Source: Mactra quadrangularis (lineage: Eukaryota > Mollusca > Bivalvia > Venerida > Mactridae). From it: a stretch of 64,000 bases of DNA. The stretch covers positions 44,529,380 to 44,593,379 of the forward strand of contig CM046303.1 of assembly GCA_025267735.1 (NCBI GenBank). Reading direction: 5' to 3'. Numbering within the stretch: position 1 is the stretch's first letter; each line of letters opens with the position of its first letter. A program made the position numbers and the translations under genes. Positions 1 to 12,000 of the stretch are shown here, piece after piece. Under the pieces are notes generated by a model. The model did not search any database and was not told where the DNA came from. It saw nothing but the letters and a program-made list of their open reading frames with translations.

Positions 1-282
1 ATTAAGGTAGCGAAACGTCAGTTTTTCTATTGTCCATTCAATTTAATCTTAAATTACAAGAGTTTAACCGATTTAGGCGCGTCACCGTCCAAAATGACCG
101 TAAATATTTAAAGAGGCTAGATTTTATCAGTAGCTGTATGTAAAATTTGCTTTGTTTCTGTTAACTACAGCCAAGGCACATTGAATCTAAACGCCCACAA
201 TATATCGTGGTACGTATCGTGATACGGTGCCAGCATATTGCGGTATATCGCGATGCGCTTATGACGTATCGTGACAGCCCTA
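1..282. mobile_element. Right part of a second copy of the same hAT MITE
   Basis: Matches 14485-14752 with roughly 80% similarity by eye, sharing GTAGCGAAACGTCAGTTTTT, AATATATCGTGGT and the terminal CGTGACAGCCCTA. The left end is outside the window. Confidence 0.8.
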
Positions 283-321
283 CTCATAGTCATAGAAATA
301 CAGTGTGTGAAATCACGTGAC

Positions 322-616
322 ATATATGGTTTCTAACACGGCAAAAATGACGACCAGATAAGAAAGACAATGTAAATGTCATTTATATACAAACGATTTT
401 TATCAGACCTAGTGCAGTCTAAGCAGCAAAAAGTTCTCTTTCTATCGGTAGGTCTCCCAAACACACAACGGTGCTAGTTAACCTCGAGGTTTTGAACGAG
501 TTGAGAGATTTTTGCTAGATAAAAATCGGTTATGTATAAATGTCATTTACCTTGTCTTTTTCATCTAAATTTGTTGATCTGGTCGTCATTTTTGCCGTGT
601 AAGGAACCATATACGA
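322..616. mobile_element. MITE with ~85-bp inverted ends
   Basis: TATATGGTTTCTAACACGGC and AAAAATGACGACCAGAT on the left face their inverse at the right (ATCTGGTCGTCATTTTT, GCCGTGTAAGGAACCATATA). No clear target duplication. Confidence 0.7.
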
Positions 617-755
617 TGTCAAATGATTCCCCACACTGGAAATATTTTTCAAACACTACTTCCTCTTATACATAGGGAGCTATATCTCCTAAAGAGCCCG
701 GACAGAAAACTCTATTTTCTTAAAATAGTAGTTCAATAACATATAAACGATCTCC

Positions 756-877
756 TGAAACGAAAGAAGTGTCTGTTTCACCTACTAAACTATCTTACAA
801 TGTTTAAGTTCTTATATGAAACGAAAGAAGTGTCTGTTTCACCTACTAAACTATCTTACAATGTTTAAGTTCTTATA
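756..877. repeat. Perfect 61-bp tandem duplication
   Basis: Two identical 61-bp copies, 756-816 and 817-877, beginning TGAAACGAAAGAAGTGTCTG. No difference between copies was found. Confidence 0.95.
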
Positions 878-1132
878 TTACAAGAATTAAAGATATCTTT
901 AGATAATTGAAATAAATCGTGTTGTCTTAAAGTGATAGCTTCTGAACTGTGTGATCTATAGCAAATTAATAAGTAGTAAAACAACATGCTATGCAGTTTC
1001 AGTACAAAACAATTTGTTAAAAAACTCACTTTAAATCTTGTAACATATTGGTTGGTAATTATTTTGAATAATGATTATTGTTTTATTTTTATACCATGAA
1101 TGTGTATATTGTACATATCATATATGTATATT

Positions 1133-1274
1133 GGGCACGTTCCGCAAGGAAATCGCTAGATAGCGCTTCGTCCTCTGGTACCTTTCTTGCACCAAAAGTA
1201 TTTACTATGTGACACAAAATCGAGGGTACCAGGGGACGAAGCGCTAGCTAGCGATCGCCTTGCGGAAAATGCCT
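1133..1274. mobile_element. Foldback MITE family C, copy 1
   Basis: Left arm GTTCCGCAAGGAAATCGCTA through CTCTGGTACC; the right arm is its inverse, ending CGCCTTGCGGAA. Arms about 45 bp with a ~45-bp loop. A diverged copy lies on the minus strand at 26947-27073. Confidence 0.8.
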
Positions 1275-1904
1275 ATTGTTTATGTAACTTGAAATGTATC
1301 TTGAATGAAAATAAAGTGTATTTACTAAGTTTAGTTAAATGTTGTTGTTGTTAATATTATTATTACATTTGGTATTGGTAAATTTTATTCAACATTCAGT
1401 GACACATACATTTACACCGCTGATTTAAATTCTTGAGTATCGATATTGTAAACTGAATATTATAATGAATATTTAAATCAGCAAAGTTAAATGCACGCAC
1501 CATAAAATGTATTAACATTTAAGCCAGAGGTCTTTTTCAAATGAGTTATAATATAAAACTAACAGCGTTTACAAACGAGTTTTTCAAATTGACTTAATTT
1601 AGAACTCAAATTTAGGATATGGGTATCCATTCAACACAACACCGACTTGGTTTCGATGAAATAATGTACATCAACAACAACAAGATTTGAGCTGTATTAT
1701 GTACATGGTACACGTTGTACAATACATTTCCCAGAGTTCCTTGTATGAGGTGCGCACTACTTATATCAAAGTTCATTATTATATATAAGACATTCCTTAG
1801 AGGTAAAACACGGACGATTTGATATGCATGTATTAACATCTTTATTGATTCAGCAAGGTGAAGAAGAAGGCTAACTTTCACTTAATCAAACATTAATTCA
1901 TTTC

Positions 1905-2198
1905 AGGGTCGGATCCAGGATTTTTTCTTGAGTGGGGTCCGAACTTTTCTAGTGGGGGGGGGGGTCCGAACCTCGAACCACTACCACATTACAATGTATA
2001 CACATTTTGCAAAAAAATGCAACATATTGATAATAAAAACTACATAACCACTAAATCTATGTTAAGCTCCGAGGAAAATTGTTTCATACTACTTAAAAAT
2101 GACTTACAACCAAGAAATACACTAATGGACAGGTACATTTTCAAAATTCTAGGCGGGGTCCGGACTCCTGACCCCCCCGCTGGATCCGCCCATGCATT
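1905..2198. mobile_element. TIR element with GGATCCAG ends
   Basis: GGGTCGGATCCAGGA at the left and the inverse of GGGCGGATCCAGCGGG at the right, with G-rich stretches next to each end. Small overlapping open frames here are by-products. Confidence 0.5.
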
Positions 2199-2299
2199 TA
2201 TAGTAAGTGTACCATAGGCGACCGCCACAATTCCGAGTCAAAAACACCATACAGTATACATACATAATTATGAATGTATACATTACAGTCTTTCTATGT

Positions 2300-3110
2300 T
2301 CTATAATTACTTTTTTGGAACGATTTATCGTTCCAGAGACATGACAAATCTTAAAACCATTCTGACTCATAAATATTCATATTTCCACGCCTTTCAACAA
2401 AGGCAAAGAAGGATAATTTATGCATACTTTCTCATTATCATGTAACTATACGGAGCTAGGTTGTCTCCCCTACAAACGGAAATTACCGAACAACTTCGAA
2501 ACGACGCAAACTGGTCAATCGTAATTATACTCATTAATTCCCGTTGTGTATACAAATACATTAATATTTCATACGAACTTTAACCCGACCTGATTATTTA
2601 TTCTATACCGTTGGTTCCCGGCTCATTCGGCTTGTAAGCTACCTTAAACGAAAAAGCAGGGTACTAAACTTTACAAAACGAAGACTTCCGTTTGTAAAAT
2701 GCATGGTTATCGAGACTATTAAAACTCGAAAAAATTCATGTTTTGACTAAATATATCTCTCTTGACAGCATGAAAAATGAATTTGCACAACATAGCATAT
2801 GTATAGACTGCGAATGAAGCATAATACTAATCGTGAAAACGTGTTTATCTCAAAGCAGAAGAATGACCTAGTTTCGGAAAGGTAGCGAACGATTCGCACC
2901 CAGTTATATTCGCTTGTAGACGATTCGCTCGCACAATAGGGGCGGTTCATCTCCATTTATTTAACCAGTTATTGTGACTATAAGGTTATAAATCCATTCC
3001 TTTTTGCACTGTATATACACTTTATCATTAAAAAGCACCCAAAATGTGGACAACAGACTTTCATAAGTGATTTATAAACGGCATGTCACACTTTCTTCTT
3101 CGACAATTAA
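2300..3110. other. No gene seen
   Basis: AT-rich sequence without a convincing exon or a repeat recognised elsewhere in the window. Confidence 0.5.
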
Positions 3111-3119
3111 CCGCTTCCA

Positions 3120-3220
3120 TTTGGGCCCGGTACAACTCAACCCGTGGACAACTCAACCCGAAATTTGGGACAACTCAACTCGTGGACAACTCAACTCATT
3201 ATCAACTCGACCCGTAAAAT
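3120..3220. repeat. Short tandem repeat, GACAACTCAACCCGTG-type
   Basis: Five to six imperfect copies of ACAACTCAACCCGTGG at irregular 15-23-bp spacing. Confidence 0.7.
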
Positions 3221-3678
3221 ATATTATGATAGTTTGATATATAATCTATTTTGTTATTTATCAAAAAAATATGTATTAACAATAAAAAGCAAAATTGAAT
3301 ATATTTCTACCAAGAATTGAAGATATTTTTGGATGAAGTACAATAATGATATTTAGAGATTGCATAAGTATTGTGTCAATTGTATTCTATGTACTGTATA
3401 CAAAAATGTAGTACTCATGTACTGTAAGACTCAGTACATGTTTAACCGATTATTGAACATTATTATGAAATTAAACTTCAAATTGACTGGAAAAAATGTG
3501 TGATGTGAGATAAACAAAATAGAATTGAACGTATTTATTTTTATGATTTAAAAGCGCGAAGTTGGTAGACAAACTGTTATGTTGAATTTATTAGAAAGTG
3601 ATTATTGATACATTGTAATTGTAAATGCAATTAATCATACTTGTATTAGTTATATCGAACCGTCAAAATTTACTTCTA

Positions 3679-4525
3679 TACAATACAATACAATACAAAT
3701 TCTTTTATTCTCTCATTTCACATATACATGAATAAATGAGGTACATAAATAGATATAAATATTTTTACGAGGCACATGGTATGGATAGAAGTACATATAT
3801 AATTCAACAATGTTACATAATTATAAAGTACAGATAAGTGAAATCAAATAGGATACCATTCTCATTCCCAGAGACTATCAAGACTCTCGATACTAGATCG
3901 AGAATCTTGATAACCTCGGGGTACGAGAATATTAGGGTAGCAATCAGGAACTGATTTAATAAGTTATGTATTTATATATATATGTATTGGTGTCCTCTTA
4001 AGGGCACCGGAGAGTCATAATAATATAATGGTACATTGAAATTATGTTATACAATTAGTAAATATTATTAGCTAAAACTAAGAATGTTATACATATAAGC
4101 GGTTCTTTATCATGAAGATGATAAAATTATCTTAAGGAGTTTACACACATTGTTAAACTGTTGGGTTGATGAATTATTGAATAATTGATATAATTTGTAC
4201 GTATTTGGACGTCTTATGAAATACGGTTTCAGAAGTAGTTTTCTATCGTTTACAAATAAACTACACTCAAAGAGATAATGATATTCATCACCAAGTATAT
4301 TGCAGGTACTACATAAACGTTGGTTATAAGGCAAACCATGCCAACTGCCTGTTTCATTGGGTAGTTTATGGTTGCGTGTTCTAAATTTGATGATGTAAGG
4401 TAGAAGAGTTTTGGGTATTTTGTTCAGATATTTTTCAAAGCCAAAAGATGTTTTAACTACTTTGTAAAACTGGCAACTATTAGAGTTTTCAATACTTGAA
4501 AACCATTCATCTTGAAGATATAATT
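3679..4525 (-). mobile_element. 5'-truncated LINE: RT C-terminal zinc-knuckle region and 3' UTR
   Basis: On the minus strand a frame is open from about 4523 to the stop at 4110, roughly 137 codons. It reads FYKVVKTSFG, KTLLPYIIKFRTRNHKLP, then LPYNQRLCSTCN, GDEYHYLFEC and KPYFIRRPN. The C-x2-C...H-x4-C pattern after NQR is the C-terminal domain of non-LTR retrotransposon polymerases. The 3' end (plus-strand 3680-3699) is a short TTGTA repeat after an AATAAAAGAA-like sequence, typical of LINE tails. A stop just upstream shows the piece is dead. Hairpin family A copy 1 (3857-3930) sits in its 3' UTR. Confidence 0.8.
3857..3930. repeat. Hairpin family A, copy 1
   Basis: CATTCTCATTCCCAGAGACT facing CTCGGGGTACGAGAAT, with inner arms ATCAAGACTCTCGAT and ATCGAGAATCTTGAT. 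About 74 bp, loop near zero. Confidence 0.85.
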
Positions 4526-4648
4526 ATGATTGAAGTGTGCCGAAACCATTCGGCTTATAACAAGATTAAAGAATTGTTCCGGTCCCTTCCATTGTAACAT
4601 CAAAGGGACAAAATGTTGTTTCACGCCTCCAAATCTATGCGTAATATA

Positions 4649-5212
4649 AAGGACTCATTACTTTCCAGAAATATGCGCAATTTTATGAAACAAAATGGAC
4701 TACCTAAAATATATACACCATTGGCGATACCACTGATTCGAAAGAAAGTGCTACTTTTTAAAGCAATTTTTGGAAAATTTTGTTTCATAAAAAATTGTTA
4801 ATTTTTCACATAAATTTATGGTATCAATCACTAAATCTTGGTGTGAAAGTGACCAAAAAGGACAAAAAAAATCACCAAAATATTTTTTTTTCATATTTTA
4901 AGGCTCAAACTCCACCGGAGAATCTGTGTCAGCTAAAATTGCCTTTCCGGCGTCAAAATGACATGTGCTGGGGATACTGTTAATAAATACGTGTTGTACT
5001 AGTTTATAAATCTTTAAAATGGTCCACTTAGCAGATAACATTTTTACCTTAAGCCACAGACAGTTTTGTTCGCACCTTTAAACGAATGCCTCAAATGAAA
5101 GACTAATGGCTTACAAAAAATATGCGCTATTTCATGAATCAAAATAGACTACCTAAATATATGCAGCATTTCAGCCGACACCACTGATTATCAGAGAATG
5201 GGACTTTTTCAC
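4649..5212. repeat. Diverged direct repeat pair, ~110 bp
   Basis: 4649-4757 and 5100-5210 share ATATGCGCNATTTNATGAA, CAAAATNGACTACCTAAA and ACACCACTGATT with about 75% identity by eye. Function unknown. Confidence 0.5.
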
Positions 5213-5214
5213 AC

Positions 5215-6500
5215 AAGTTGATGTCAACCATCGAAATATCCTTATTTTCCTCTCTTACCAAGCCGCACAGAGTAGGCTCCCCTTGTAATCAGTTTTTGTG
5301 ATCAAAACACGGTGTATTCATTACTATTTTCACTGTTTTATAGGAAAAACACTGTCAATGGCATACATAAACTTAATAATTACAATGCACCTTAAATGTG
5401 GACACCATACACTTTCAAGTGATAAATATGGGTATTATGTGTAAACTGATTAAAGATCTCAAATCGACTTAAATATGACGAATGGAATGAATGCGAAAAT
5501 AATATCATTTGAATAATGCAAATGTCACGCTCCCTCATTCATGTCTTAATCTGTTAGTCGCTTTCATTTTGATACATATAAATTGATACAAATAATTTCG
5601 TGCTAGACTTTCAGCAAATCTTTGGCTTTAATTCCCCAAAAACATATATCATCCATGTAAGTATTTGCTAGAAGTTCAACATTACTCAGCAGCATCAAAA
5701 TAAAAGTTTGCAGAGAATCTACCTCAAAGTTCTACAGAAGAGCAAACTAGTCACAGCACATCTTAAGAAAAGACAATTACTGAATTTTAAGTGTATATAC
5801 TTTTGTTGTATAGTTTACTTGCAATACCTTTGAATTTGCAAGATTTTTGATAATATTATGTTCTTGATATAACAACTTATTACTTGTGTTAATTTAGAAA
5901 TTATATCTTAGACATGGTACCTACACGCTTTCAAGAATCGTTCCTACAGCACTTTCAGTGCTTTGATTAATGTACGGTATCCTTTGGATCCAGTATTTCA
6001 GAAAGAACCTTCGTCGGTGTTTTGCATTTTTCTCTATATTACATACAAAATGTATATACATAATAGTGAGTTTTTTTTGGGGGGGGGGCGTGTCGGTCGC
6101 CGTTGAATACTTTTCAGACAACTCGAGGTATAGATAGAACTACAATAATGTAATACTCCAATAGTATTATCTTGTAGAGCTGTTTAACATGCTCCTGTGT
6201 TCATATGTCTCTAATGGTCGTCAGCTTAAAGAGAGAAATTACGTAACATAACCAATCATTCTTTTTGTCAATGAACAAATGGAAGTTAACAATCTGCTTG
6301 CCCCCTGTCCAATGTCATTCGTCAAAAGTTTAAGTATTTAGAATTTATAAGTAAGCTACATAATTTTAAGATGAATTTCATCTCTGTGGCGCGTGTTAAA
6401 TGTAGGGCTTCCGTGGTTCGGCCAACTCACAGTTTGGATCGAACCGTGGTAAAGTTCTATGGTTCGGTTGTATCACGATTTCATACACAATTGGCTGATT
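5215..6500. other. No gene seen
   Basis: A G-run at about 6071-6090 and GGTTCGG...CGAACC repeats at 6400-6480 are the only structure noted. Confidence 0.5.
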
Positions 6501-6501
6501 A

Positions 6502-7084
6502 TCACCTTGTAAGGAATTGGGTATAAAGTATGATTTTATCTTTTCTATGATAGCAATTTTTTCTCATATAATTGTAAAACCAAGTCTTATTGTTTAAGAA
6601 AAATGCGTTCCTAGACATGTCCCATTGTAAGTCTGCATGAAACTGGTAGTACAGCCTGTATGGGAGCCAATTGGATCCTATGAGTGTACCTTGAAACACA
6701 TATTGTGTCATGGTATAGTCGATGAAATTAAGGTTCAGTATAAGAACTAATTGTTTATTACTATATCGATTCAATTGTGGAGAACCATAGCAACAAACAG
6801 GTACTAAGATGAAAAAAAAATAAATCAGAAGCACAATAAGCCCCTTAGTTGTCTCTGTGCTATTTAGAATATTTGGTGAAATCATATCATTTTTTCCATG
6901 GCCATTTCGTATGTAGAAGTTAACAGAAACCGGATGATAAATTTCACCCGCGGAGTTGATATGTCTAGATATTCCATGTGGTATAAACACACATGTACCA
7001 TTAAAATGAACCGTATAAGTACATAGTACAATAAAACTAATTTTGTTGTTCGTGTTTTCAACAATAAAGTATAATAAAACTTTA
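6502..7084 (-). other. Unusually long open frame of unknown meaning
   Basis: A minus-strand frame is open from about 7084 to the stop at 6502, some 194 codons, long for DNA this AT-rich. The first in-frame ATG comes only near codon 80, so it would have to be an exon, not a complete gene. The peptide has a hydrophobic stretch (GLIVLLIYFFFILVPVCC) followed by YVFQGTLIGSNWLPYRLYYQ. I do not recognise it, and no splice pattern was confirmed. Chance or a decayed element is equally possible. Confidence 0.15.
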
Positions 7085-7753
7085 TATACCTAGTCAGTGT
7101 GGATGGAAAACTCGATATTTTGAGTTCCGGCTTACATCTATACTAATGTATTTACGACTATTTTTTTCCATCGTTTCCATCGCTCGGCATTACTACATCC
7201 GGAGAAAAAACGTGACATTTTGTTTCTTTCTGAGAATTCTCGACAATGTTATCCCTTCAATTCTCGTCCACTTCAATAAACATTGTCACGTGGATTTGTT
7301 GGCAATTTCCAAATGTTCAGCAACAAGGTCATACTTCATCGAATGTTGTTTTATATTTAGATAATCCTTACATAATCCTTGACAATCCTTCTTTTATTCT
7401 TCCTTTAACATTTCTTGCCTATCATTTATTCTACAACGTAGATTGAATGACAAACTGTCACAATTAGAAGGAAAATTTTTAGAAAGATGCATTAGTTTGA
7501 ACAATCAGAATTGTGCAAATTATTCACACTATGTAGGCTGTCCTTCATAAAATGGAGTATTGTGGAATAGGACTGTGAATCTCCGGCCAAGACGCGATAC
7601 GATACGGGTCTCGATACAGTTATTTACGATACGATTTGCATCACGATACATGTTAAAATTAAATGACAATTATATGATCAGATATATGATAGGTATCCAT
7701 GAGACTGTCAAAATTTACATGCATTAACCTGTTCCTGTGAATGTATTACAAAA

Positions 7754-7821
7754 CATTCGGAACACCTCGACCATTCATTGAATAAATAATTCCTAGTTAC
7801 TGGCCGAGGAGTTCCAGATGG
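7754..7821. repeat. Hairpin family B, copy 1
   Basis: CATTCGGAACACCTCGACCA faces TGGCCGAGGAGTTCCAGATG, with TTGAATAAATAATTC in the centre. Confidence 0.75.
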
Positions 7822-7849
7822 TTATTTATTTAATCAATACTGCTTAAAA

Positions 7850-8025
7850 TAAGGGGTGCCTTTAAAGGTGATGTTTCGACACCTTTGGGATGTATTAAGG
7901 GCCCTTTAAATGTGATGTTTCGACACCTTTAGGGAAGTGTCTGGTTAACAGTGGCGTTATGTTACACTGTTCATGACAAGTCCGGTTAACAGTAGCATCA
8001 TGTTACACTGTTCAGGACAACAACT
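7850..8025. repeat. Two adjacent local duplications
   Basis: GTGATGTTTCGACACCTTTNGG is present twice (about 7868 and 7913). GGTTAACAGTNGCNTNATGTT then ACACTGTTCANGACAA is present twice (about 7943 and 7984). Confidence 0.75.
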
Positions 8026-8666
8026 TTCAATATCAAATTAATAAAAACAAATTAAATAAAGTCGAATCATGAACTAAGATTAATGTAGGTCCTATAAACT
8101 TGAAATATGAAAAACAAAATGAACAATCACACTATATATCATCATGTGTGATAAATTTTATTTTGTTTTGTGTAATTGTATATATTCATGGTGGTGGGTT
8201 TTTTTACTTATTTTTTTATTATTATTAATCTTTTTGTACATCGCCATTGAATATGTAATATAGAAACAGGCGTTTAATCAAATGAAAAAGAGAAAAAGGA
8301 GAAAAAAAATAATTTGATAGTCAATAGTTCTCATTGTCGGTTATCCCTCGATACACTACTACGCTATGCTGCGTTATATGTACCGTGGGCCATTCGGTTA
8401 AAAAATCTCGTAATGATGAATAATTAATGAGGCAGTTTGATTGGTTCCACAAAGAAAACACTGCGGAAAACTAGCCAATGAAATTCCACAATCATTTTTT
8501 TTTGAAAATAAACGTGTGCGTTAGTTTCTATTTTAAGTAAGAAAAAACCATTATGATGTCATTGTTATTAAAGAGTATTTTAAAATTGTAACACGCGATT
8601 TCATTGGAAGAAGATTGGTCTCTCCTGCCTCATGCATATGCATGAAAACGAGAGTTTGCCAGTCAG

Positions 8667-9085
8667 AACAGAACAGAACATATTCTTTATCATAATAAAC
8701 ACAGGTTACATTATATAAAGTAACAACATGTGAGATAATTGGTAATGGTTAACTGAATACAATATTGATATAGAGTTACAGAGTTACGGGGAATTACAAT
8801 GTATAATAAAATAGAGTAGGTATATAAATATAACTATTATGTTTAATGAAAATCAATTCATTTTCTAAGTTAAAAAACCGATAAGATAAACAATGTAATA
8901 AATGAATGGGAACTTATAGTTTTAACATTAAAATTTATGAGAATATCGGATGGGTAATTAGACTACATATTGTACAAATTTGCTATGGTTTATAAGCGTG
9001 GCTTCTTCTTTAACATTCATTAAAGCTTTGAAGTTTCTCAAACTAGGATAGTTATAAAAATATGGTGGAATTAATTTTTGTCTGG
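8667..9085 (-). mobile_element. 5'-truncated LINE 3' end with TTCTG-type tail
   Basis: Minus strand: about 42 codons (9083-8958, stop TAA) read RQKLIPPYFYNYPSLRNF and FKALMNVKEEATLINHSKFV, like the extreme C terminus of LINE polymerases. About 290 nt of 3' UTR follows and ends in TTCTG repeats (plus-strand CAGAACAGAACAGAAC). An in-frame stop lies just upstream. Confidence 0.65.
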
Positions 9086-9089
9086 AGGG

Positions 9090-12000
9090 TCAAATTACCC
9101 ACGGTACGTATGGAGTGTAATGGGAGAAAGTACTGTGGTTGCCGACGATGAATAGTTCTACAACACATACCAAACGATGCTTAGTTCTATAAAATAAAAC
9201 AAAAGAGGCTTAGCTCTCAAACATTATTATGTACATGTAGGACTTCTCATCAAACTCTATAGGAAGCTCAGTGTCACTTTCATTGATTCCTCTGTTCTTA
9301 GTAAAGTTTTGAAATATTGGCAGAGGAAATGTCTCATGTAAGTAGATATAATATTCATGACCTTCTAAATACAATATATTGATCCACCTAAATGTAGCAT
9401 ACAGTGTCTATGGTTATAATGAAAATTAGTAATAAATAACCTTATATAACTCTGTGTTGTCTATGTCTATGTATGTATCTTACAACAGATTGTGTTTAGT
9501 CTGAACAATACATGTATGTATTTTACATGTACATTACAAAATTATACATTACATTAAGTCTATGAATTGTAAACTTCTGGAATAAAATATAAGGCGTGAA
9601 TGCTTCTTGGTTGAAGTTTATATGAGTTGCTAGACGTAATTGTAATTGTATGTATGTTTTATATTCTAATTAATGAAACAAATTCAAACAACCATTCACT
9701 GGTCAATTTAGGCAGTATTGGAATTCGCACTCAGAAATATATTTTTTGAATACATGTTATCATTATGACAGTTTTCAAAGTTCTGTCGAAATAGAACTTT
9801 ACTTTTAGGGTGTCAAGAACTAAGATTTAACTTACAGACGTGTATGTTTTAACGTGGGGACTGGGCTTTGATGTGTATAGAAATTCAATCACGAGTGCTT
9901 TAGCACATACCTATGGGCTTAGATCCAGAGATATTGGCCCATCCAGGAGGGAACGTGAGAAGTACAACTGTCCACCACAATATGACAGAAAAAAATGTTG
10001 AAATGAGTCGTAAAGCAAAAAAAACCATGTTATTATTGCGCCACATTAAGCTGAAGCTGCGTGTATGTAACGATTTTCGGCGCAGCTGTCTAAGGCAACT
10101 TTTGACCTATATTTCAACCAATACAATTTGCTCTACAATAGCTGTTTGTCCAATGAAAATCCTTTACGGTATAAAGAAATGAATAAAACACATGATACCA
10201 TTGGTTATTCGTGATAAACTGGTGCGTAGCACGTACAGTAACTGCTGACTATTTACTCTGTGTATAATGAGTGACTCACTATGCTCATTAATCACACATT
10301 CGTCGTGGTACGCCCCTTGCTGTATAACTAAACTGCGAATATAACTCAGCGCACGCTCGGAATGGGTCTTATTTTGTCATATGTAGGCCGCCATTGAGCA
10401 TTTCTATCAAATTGTTTTATGTTCGCCAGAAAAGTAACATAAATTGTTTGGTCATTCTGGAAAGAAGTGAGTTTTAATCGAAAATCCATGGCATTGTTTT
10501 TAAAGATGTTTTTAATTTTAGAATCTGACAGATTTTCCAAATTGATAAATCAGCGAAGTGGCAATATATTCGGACGAAAATTGTCAGTTGAGGCTGAATT
10601 GCAATTTCGGACAAACTACATTTAACCTATAGTTAATACATGTACGCCGTGCATGACCAACATTTATACTTCAAACCGTTGAAAACGAACCCAGCAGAGC
10701 GCCGAATATCTTTTTTAAAGATATTTCTTGTTTTCACTGAAATTGCTTGTTCTTATTTCGATAGAAACAACGGCAATGTGCTATTCACCAGTGGCTGGGT
10801 TGTAAAATCATGATGCACACAGTTCCAATGGCATGCTTCAACATTGATGGTGAGGAGTGCTTGCAATATTTCCAATAGTTGTTAAAGATTTCCTCTTACT
10901 TTACCAAAGTTCGCCATTTTGAATCTTTGAATGGCGTGCCGATAAGAACAAATCAATACAGAATTCGAACTGTGAATGAACAAGACAAATTGTTATCCAT
11001 TTTCTGCATGCTATGGTAACATAGTTTTAAAGTTATGATTGGTGAACAAATAATTCTCAAAAGAAATAAATCTCGCCTTCGCCAACTTGCATGGCACTCA
11101 TTTTTAGCTCCAGCATCATAGAAATTTTTAAAGCTACGTATGGACATATTGAACTAGTATACTTGTATACTAGTAATGATTTATACAGGGAGAAGTTATT
11201 TTATTGATCAGTTTTTAATTGGTGATTTTAGTGTTTAACTATTACTGTTAACAGAGAGAGGGAGCATCAGTGCGTCTGACGAGTATTGGAAAGTATCTGG
11301 ATTAGTTCCATAGTTTGTAAGATATGGTAGACTTTGATTCTTTTCCATCGATTCAATGTCTGTATAATATATAGAAACTAACAACTAACAGAACCATGAG
11401 GGTATTAATAGTGTCTCGATGTATTCTGTGATGCTTTTATTTGGACTTATCATCCAGATTTTGTAGAGCCGGATCAATATGTTGTAATTTTAGAGAGGAC
11501 TTTTTGTCACAGATAGATGGATTTGACATTTACGGTACATGTAAGTACATCTATTTTCAAATGGCATTAAAAACCTGGGATATTTTGGATTTATCACGCG
11601 GTGTCGTAATAAAGCCTAACATGTGATTATTAGTCAATGTCAGATTTTTGGTCTATTTGCAAAAACAAGTTGACTGTTTTTAGTTACAGAAAGGTGTCTT
11701 TACAAAAACAAACCTCTGTAATTTTAGATTACTGTCAACTCTTTGTCAATATGTTACTGTTGTAAATTTCGGAATGTTTTCTTTGCCAGCATACTTAAAA
11801 TGTCAATGACGACTGAACTACCCCAATGCATGTCAAATTTGGGTTCCATATACAAGCGAAGCTTTGATTAAAAAATCAACGGTTTTTTAAATTCTTCAGA
11901 TAAATGATATTGTGCCCCCATGTATAAGCTAAACTATTAGCATAAAAATACCATTGTCCCGATTTAAGTTGGTTTATAAAGGTACGTTCTTGAAGGTATC

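Noticed and set aside
7560..7660. Further hAT copy suggested by CGATACGATACGGGT
   Set aside because: CG-rich palindromic words recall the hAT MITE, but no terminus or duplication was found.
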